Source: Cololabis saira (taxonomy: Eukaryota; Chordata; Actinopteri; Beloniformes; Belonidae). Taken from it: a stretch of DNA of 64,000 nt. The stretch lies in the NCBI RefSeq assembly GCF_033807715.1, contig NC_084606.1, forward strand, positions 39,018,478-39,082,477, in the 5' to 3' direction. Shown piece after piece: positions 58,255-64,000 of this stretch. The notes below the pieces were generated by a model, which was not told where the DNA came from, ran no database searches, and saw only the letters and a program-made list of their open reading frames with translations. How positions within the stretch are numbered: the stretch's first letter is position 1; the number at the start of each line of letters is the position of its first letter. The translations under genes and the position numbers were made by a program.

Positions 58255-60548
58255 GCATTTCCGATTTTCGATCGATTTTCCGATTCTAAATCGATTCTCA
58301 TATTCATTCCTAAAAATCGATTAGTGTCTACAGATTGATTTTTTTTTTCATCATTACAACTTTTGGTATTTTTTTGTTTGTTCATGCCCAAAAAAGGAAT
58401 TTTTTTGTTGGACACCAGAATAACTTGTGCCATGTTTTTGCCTTTAAATATGTTTAAAGGTATGAAAACATTAAAGTTTTCACTTTTAATTGCATAAATT
58501 GTCTATATTTCATTACTTTATATACTGTATTGGGGTTACATTTGCATAAAATGCTAAAAACCAAATTCTCAAAAATTAAAAACCGAAATAGACCAAGAAT
58601 GGAAAACATTCAAACGAAATGTGGGAAAAAATAAAACTGATTTCCTCCGTCTCTGTTTCCTCCCTGGATCTGTTTGGTAATTCTACACAATGTTTCTGAA
58701 AGCAGTTCTATCAGCATTCTGGGAGCTGATTGGTCCTTACAGCATCATTAGCTGCAATACTTGCTGTTGAATCTCAATATAATACTAGTACTAGAAAATT
58801 TCATGAAATTTTGATATGGGCATGCCCTACTGCCCATTCGTCCCCTCTCGCTGCTTTGGTTTGGGGCTGTAGTGGTTGTGTTCGGGGTGGTTCTATGTCA
58901 GTTTGAGGTGTTTATGGTTGTATTGCATTCATTCCTGTGCTCCCTATAGTTATTAATGGGGTGCGCTTTTTGGCATCTAGAGTCCCCACGGCAACGCTTT
59001 TGACTGAAAAAAGTAATGCCCATCGAGGCACGATGGAGACGCATCTAACGTATGCCATGCATGGGTGCACGTTCCGGTTCAGGCTATGTTAACGGATAGG
59101 GTTTTTTTTTCACCATGGTAAAAAACCCCATCCGAATGAATGGGGCCATTTGGCATGGATTTTGACATAAAATTTCCTTAAATCCCAGCTTCATGAAATT
59201 TGAATATGTTGAAGTCCACAGCATGCCGAGTCTGGGAACCTTTGTACGATGTCTCTACGATAATCTGTTGCCTAGCAACAAGCGTCCAAAGTCAAACGGA
59301 AATAAAGAAAAAAATGAAAGGTCAATATCGCAAAAAGTGTAATAATTGGCATAATGAGCTTGTACGGTCCGTTAGTGCCAATCGGGCCGAGTGTTTGAAA
59401 GTTTGAACGATGTCTCTACGATAAAGTCCGGCCGAGCAATAAGCGTCCGAATTTTCGCCTTTTTTTTGCTTTTTGGCATCTAGCGTTGCCACGGTAACAG
59501 TTTTGACTGAAAAAAGTAATGCCCATCGAGGCAAGATGGAGACACATCTAACGATGTATGCCGTGCATGGGTGCACGTTCAGGCTACGTTAACGGATAGG
59601 GTTTTTTTTTCACCATGGTAAAAAACCCCATCCGAATGAATGGGGCCATTTGGCCTGGATTTTGACATAAAATTTCCTTAAATTCCAGTTTCATGAAATT
59701 TGAATATGTTGAAGTCCACAGCGTGCCGAGTCGGGGAACATTTGTACGATGTCTCTACGATAACCTGTTGCCTAGCAACAAGCGTCCAAAGTCAAACGGA
59801 AAAAAAATAAATAAATAAAGATCAATATCACAAAAACTGTAATAATTGGAAGAATGAGGTTGTACGGTCCTTTAGTGCCAATCGGGCCGAGTGTTTGAAA
59901 GTTTGAACGATGTCTCTACGATAAAGTTCGGCCGAGCAATAAGCGTCCGAATTTTCGCCCTTTTTTTTTGCTTTTTGGCATCTAGCGTTGCCACGGTAAC
60001 AGTTTTGACTGAGAAAAGTAATGCCCATCGAGGCACGATGGAGACGCATCCAACGATGTACCGCATGCATGGGTGCACGTTGCGGTTCGGGCCGTATTAA
60101 CGGGCGAAAAAAAGTGCGGAATAATAAGAAAAGGGAAACCTTTTCTGTATACCATTATATCGCCTTCATTTTCATGTTTTTCCTCATTGTTTCGGACGTG
60201 TTTTATTTTTTGGGGATTTTTTTTTTCCACATCAGAGCGGGGTCATGCTGTACACCCACTGGTGAGATGTGGGACCTTTGCGACTTTAGCTTGTTAGAAA
60301 AATGCTAGCAACATTGCCCTTTGGGCCATTCTGGACAATTGCAATATGGTCATGCCACTACTTGGCATGCCCATAATTAACATGTTGCAGAACTACACAG
60401 TCATGTAATTCATGCAACAGCTAAAAAAAACTGTTTTAATAACACTAACCCAAATCAATATCGGAATGGAATCGAATCAAATCTTGATAATCGATTCTGA
60501 ATCTTAAGAAATGGAATCGATTCGTGACATTTGAATGGATCCCCAGCC
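58255..60548 (-). repeat. ATCGATT-rich DNA element remnant with nested GCATGCC element
   Basis: The right end ATCCCCAGCCCTGA with GAATCGATTCGTGAC (60500-60548) and the left ATCGATTTTCCGATTC (58268) suggest one hAT-like element rich in ATCGATT. A matching left terminus is not visible. Most of its length is the nested copy at 58790-60385. Confidence 0.45.
58790..60385 (-). mobile_element. GCATGCC family, copy B, with tandem modules
   Basis: Reverse of 51416-52495: starts CTAGAAAATTTCATGAAATT and ends CTTGGCATGCCCATAATTAA. The module with GGCATCTAGCGTTGCCACGG, GCCCATCGAGGCACGATGG is present three times (about 58960, 59470, 59970) and a block with AGTCCACAGCATGCCGAGTC twice. The palindrome AAAATTTCATGAAATTTT lies at the CTAG end. 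Confidence 0.7.
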
Positions 60549-61448
60549 CTGATCTAAACGCAACCGGCTGGATGTGTGAGGAGAGAGAGGAACCCAGGGT
60601 TCCTGAACAAAACCTGCTCATGACCAGGTTATACTCACAGATCCAGTTACCGTGGTAACAGACCGAGAACAGGTTACCACAGGTCCTGAAACGGCCTCCA
60701 CTGAACCCTCTTTCTTAGGTTTTAGGGTGCTTTCACCTCTGTCCCGTTTGGAGCAGTTGTTCCCAAACAGGGAGCGTTTCCCCCTAAAGATCGGTTGGTT
60801 TGGTACATGTGAACACAGCAATGTGCTCGGATGCGGGACAAAACAAGCAAGCTGAGATCCTAGGAGAGGTGGTCTCGGCTCGCTTCCATTCCAGACCCGG
60901 GTTTTTCCTGGCTCTAATTGAGGCCGAGGCGGCTCCATCCCGATCACATGCGTGCAGATAAACCGTGCCTTCAACTGGCTCAAGCAAAAAATGTTTACAA
61001 GCAAGATGTTTTGTATTTTGGGAGTTCTAATATGATTAAAAATATAACAATTATCATGTTAAAGCATTATTTTATTAAGATAAAAATATAAATACAAATA
61101 TAAAAACTAGGGCTGTCAGCGTTAACGCGTTAATCGCGATTAGATTAATGCAATCCATAATGCGTTATTTTTTTTTAATCGCATTTTAATCGCAAACCTT
61201 TTTGTCCCTTCTACTCACCCGTAGTCGACTCTTCTGTAATGATCCAGAAGAGGGCGGTAATGCACCGGAAAAAACTGGATGCCAACCGCCAATAAACCTC
61301 AAGAAGAAGAAGACTCCTCTGTAGCGCCATGTTAGCTGTTTCCTAAAGTAAACTTCCACCACCAACAACTACAAAGAGACGCCAAACTGAACCACTACCC
61401 GTGGATAGAAACAGAATACGTATGTTTGCCGAGAAGTGGCTGCATGAT

Positions 61449-61540
61449 GTTACGCGGCGACGCACACCGTACGTTCGCGCTCCCGCGTATCCTACCCCGT
61501 AAGCTCTGCGTTGGTGCAACGCGGAACCATAAATCAGCCA
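61449..61540 (+). repeat. Hairpin MITE, right arm and apex
   Basis: TTACGCGGCGACGCACACCG, then CTCTGCGTTGGTGCAACGCG and GAACCATAAATCAGCC. The left arm is absent. Confidence 0.75.
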
Positions 61541-61749
61541 GTGTCTGTCACTGCGTGCAGCAGTTACCTGCAAGACGCTGCTCTGATTATGGCTCAAAGT
61601 TTATGAAAACCCCAAATAAAAAATAAATTAGAGAATATTTTATGAAATCAATAAACAATTCCATCATCAAAATGATAACAAATAAAGGTTTAACATATCT
61701 TGCTTTGAATGTAATAAGACTAGGAAATATATTAGTTTCACCTTTTAAG

Positions 61750-61937
61750 TTGAATTATTGAAATAAATTAACTTTTACACCATATTCTAGTTGAATTATT
61801 GAAATAAATTAACTTTTACACCATATTCTAGTTGAATTATTGAAATAAATTAACTTTTACACCATTTTCTAGTTGAATTATTGAAATAAATTAACTTACA
61901 CCATATTCTAGTTGAATTATTGAAATAAATTAACTTT
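61750..61937 (+). repeat. 41-bp tandem repeat, about 4.5 units
   Basis: Unit TTGAATTATTGAAATAAATT, AACTTTTACACC, ATATTCTAG. Confidence 0.93.
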
Positions 61938-62464
61938 GTAAAGGACCATATTGAGCTGATCTTTATAAGTGAATAAATATTGTTTTGCCTATAACTTATT
62001 CCTGCATCCCTCTTTTATCGATCCGGCGAGACGGGTCACCGCGTTTTTGGAGGCCCAAGTCACATATCCAGGGGCTCCTCTTAGCACCAGACCAAAATAA
62101 TTATGTGCAGCCCTGTCTATATGGCACTTTGTTTAATTTGAAAAACTGTATTTGAAGTAGACAGTGTTTTAAGTTGGTCTACATGGCACTTTTTTGAAAG
62201 AAAATACAAAAGGTCAAAAAGGAAATTCTTTCTTTGTGTTCATTTGATTCCCAATTAAGACACAATGGTAAGAAATGATTTACATTATGGGCTTAAAACT
62301 GCCTTGAAATGCGAAATAACAGAATTTTAAACATGCAATTCAAAATGCGATTAATCGCGATTAACTTTTGAAATTCTGCGATTAATCGCGATTTAAAAAA
62401 ATAATCGTTTGACAGCCCTAATAAAAACTCAATCTTACCAAAAATAAAAAGTAAAAAAAAAAAC

Positions 62465-62640
62465 TGCCAATGGAACAAGAGACAATTTTCACTGAAATGA
62501 GTGAAAATGGTTTTCTAGAACAAGTTACTTTTTAGGTGACCGTCTTATTTTACATGTAATGATTTTTTTTGGACTAGAAATAAAACATTTTGACTGGATA
62601 TAAGACAAGTAGTCTTGGTAAGATTTTGAGTTTTTGTGGG
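62465..62640 (+). repeat. CACTG-type dispersed repeat, copy 3
   Basis: GACTAGAAATAAAACATTTT, GACAAGTAGTCTTGG, AGATTTTGAGTTTTTG: the same 3' part as at 4170-4245. Confidence 0.6.
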
Positions 62641-63148
62641 GTTTCAGACTTTTAATTCTCGAGATTTCGTCTTCTTCTGGTGCACTGTCGTTGATACAGC
62701 GCCTCCACAGCTGCGCAATGCTGTAACTGCAGTTAAAATAACGTCCATCCAGTCCAACGCCTGCCAGAAGAGTTTTGAGAGCTGGGGGCGGCACGAAATT
62801 AGGCGGAGGCGGCCGCCTCCTAATTTTGTATGCAGGAAAAACCCTGCAGACCTGGAGTGGTTTGTTTGCAGTGAGAACAGAATCCACACAGCAACCAACA
62901 CAACTCACTCATAACTCGCTTATGATGCTCCATAGTTGTTGTTTTTCCCGGGGTACGGAAGAGGAAACTCCTTCTGCGTTCATTTCTGACCAATGAGAGA
63001 ACAGTTGGTTCTCATGGCATTTGTTAACAGCTTTGAACCGCTACAGACGGTTGCCTTGTGAACACAAACGCCACAAACAAAATGAAACAATTGTATCGAT
63101 TTAGCCCCTGAATTGGAACAAAACAAACCAGAGGTCTGAAAGAACCCT

Positions 63149-63379
63149 AAGTTACCTCTTCATCTAAAACAGAAAATCTCACTTCAGATCCAACAAGCCC
63201 AGGTTGGCATCAGCGTTTGAGATGGGGACGAGCTCTCGTCGCTGGTCTTGGCCTGGTTGTTTCAGTCCACACCCCAGTACCGTTATGAACCAAAGCCCGT
63301 AGCTTTGTTAGCGTCCTCGGCTGCTGCTGCTGGAAGAACCGGAGCTAATGAGCCGCTTTCACAGTTTCACTCGTTCTTC
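63149..63379. other. Intron sequence
   Basis: No recognised feature. Confidence 0.35.
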
Positions 63380-64000
63380 CTTAACCCTTGTACTGTCTTT
63401 GGGTCAAAATGACCTCATTCTTCTTCCTTCTTTCCTCCTGCTCTCTCCTTCCTTCTTCCCTTCCTTCCTTCCTTCTTTCCCTTCCTTCCTTCTTTCCTCC
63501 TGCTCTCTCCTTCCTTCTTCCCTTCCTTCCTTCCTTCTTTCCCTTCCTTCCTTCTTTCCTCCTGCTCTCTTCTTCCCTTCCTCTTCTCTCCCTTCCTTCC
63601 ATCTTTCCTTGTTTCCTTCCTTCCTTCCTTCTTTTTTCCCTTCCTTCCTTCCCTCCTTCCTTCTTTTCTCCCTTCCTTCCTTCTTTCTTTCCTTCTTTTC
63701 ATTCTTCCTTCCTTCCTTCTTTACTCCCCTCGTACATTCTTTCCTTGTTTTCTCCTTTCCTTCCTTCCTTCTTTTTTCCCTTCCTTCCTTCCTTCCTTCC
63801 TTCTTTTCTCCCTTCCTTCTTTCCTTCCTTCTTTTTTCCCTTCTTTCTTTTTCCCCTTCCTTCCTTCCTTCCTTCCTTCCTTCCTTCCTTCCTTCCTTCC
63901 TTCCTTCCTTCCTTCCTTCCTTCCTTCCTTCCTTCCTTCCTTCCTTCCTTCCTTCCTTCCTTCCTTCCTTCCTTCCTTCCTTCCTTCCTTCCTTCCTTCC
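63380..64000. mobile_element. TTAA/GGAA MITE, copy 7 (runs off window)
   Basis: TTAA 63380-63383, CCCTTGTACTGTCTTTGGG, palindrome GGTCAAAATGACC (63401-63413), then TTCC-type array to the last base. The right end is outside the window. Confidence 0.88.

Larger units (their letters stand above)
61108..62420. mobile_element. hAT-type element with TAGGGCTGTCA ends
   Basis: TAGGGCTGTCAGCGTTAACG to TAATCGTTTGACAGCCCTA; ATAAAAAC duplicated exactly (61100-61107 and 62421-62428). Subterminal TTAATCGCGATTA motifs. 1313 bp, no transposase; it contains a hairpin MITE half (61449-61540) and a 41-bp tandem repeat. Confidence 0.88.
60717..63148. mobile_element. DNA element with TTAGGGTGCTTTCACCTC ends
   Basis: Left TTTTAGGGTGCTTTCACCTC is mirrored by right GAGGTCTGAAAGAACCCTAA, and TTGGAGCAGTTGTTCCCAAA by CTGAATTGGAACAAAAC. 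The spanned region contains a complete hAT (61108-62420). No certain target duplication. 60549-60716 before it shows nothing. Confidence 0.5.

Overview
The window is vertebrate, most likely teleost, intronic DNA. It has almost no dense coding, only three short phase-compatible exons of a calcium/calmodulin-dependent protein kinase II gene on the minus strand. Around them lies a very deep stack of transposons, retroposons, microsatellites and minisatellites. The element types (L1/Tx1-like LINE, Tc1 with long inverted repeats, many hAT and TTAA-target MITEs, LINE 3' ends with GGGGATCC-type or TTGAA-type tails) fit a ray-finned fish. I cannot name the species.

Host gene: exons at 13432-13491, 8708-8762 and 1961-2026 (minus strand, 60, 55 and 66 bp) read continuously from DHQKLERE to YYSEADA with correct acceptors and donors. 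The residues KHSNI and FHYLVFDL point to the beta paralogue (camk2b-like). Exons 1-2 lie beyond 64000 and exon 6 lies before position 1. So about 50 kb of the window (13492-64000) is one intron.

Region by region. 1-1745: a four-level nest of elements. 2.1-7.1 kb: two copies of a family carrying GGAA/GGAC/GAAA arrays, a VNTR retroposon and a Harbinger Myb/SANT remnant. 7.3-8.7 kb: a hAT MITE and a 510-bp element with perfect 26-bp ends beside exon 4. 8.9-12.0 kb: a TTAA-flanked GGAA element and a 1.28-kb purine tract. 14.6-21.8 kb: a hAT-type element split by a full-length L1-like LINE with both ORFs open. 22.0-26.7 kb: a hAT-like element, then a Tc1 element with an intact transposase inside a second element inside a TTAA/GGAA element. 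27-41 kb: LINE remnants broken by further TTAA/GGAA elements, hAT copies, a VNTR retroposon and a Tc1-type MITE split by another family. 41.6-57.8 kb: a run of minisatellites (CA, 43/45-bp, 16-bp, 23-bp, 30-bp) with a THAP-domain remnant and more hAT and retroposon copies. 58-64 kb: nested repeats and a seventh TTAA/GGAA element running off the end.

The only intact protein-coding potential outside the kinase exons belongs to mobile elements: L1 ORF1 and ORF2, and the Tc1 transposase. The recurring theme is that unrelated element families here carry tandem arrays inside them. The two most unusual cases are a TTAA-target MITE that spreads GGAA arrays together with a perfect GGTCAnnnTGACC palindrome, and a retroposon with a 44-bp VNTR whose layout recalls primate SVA.
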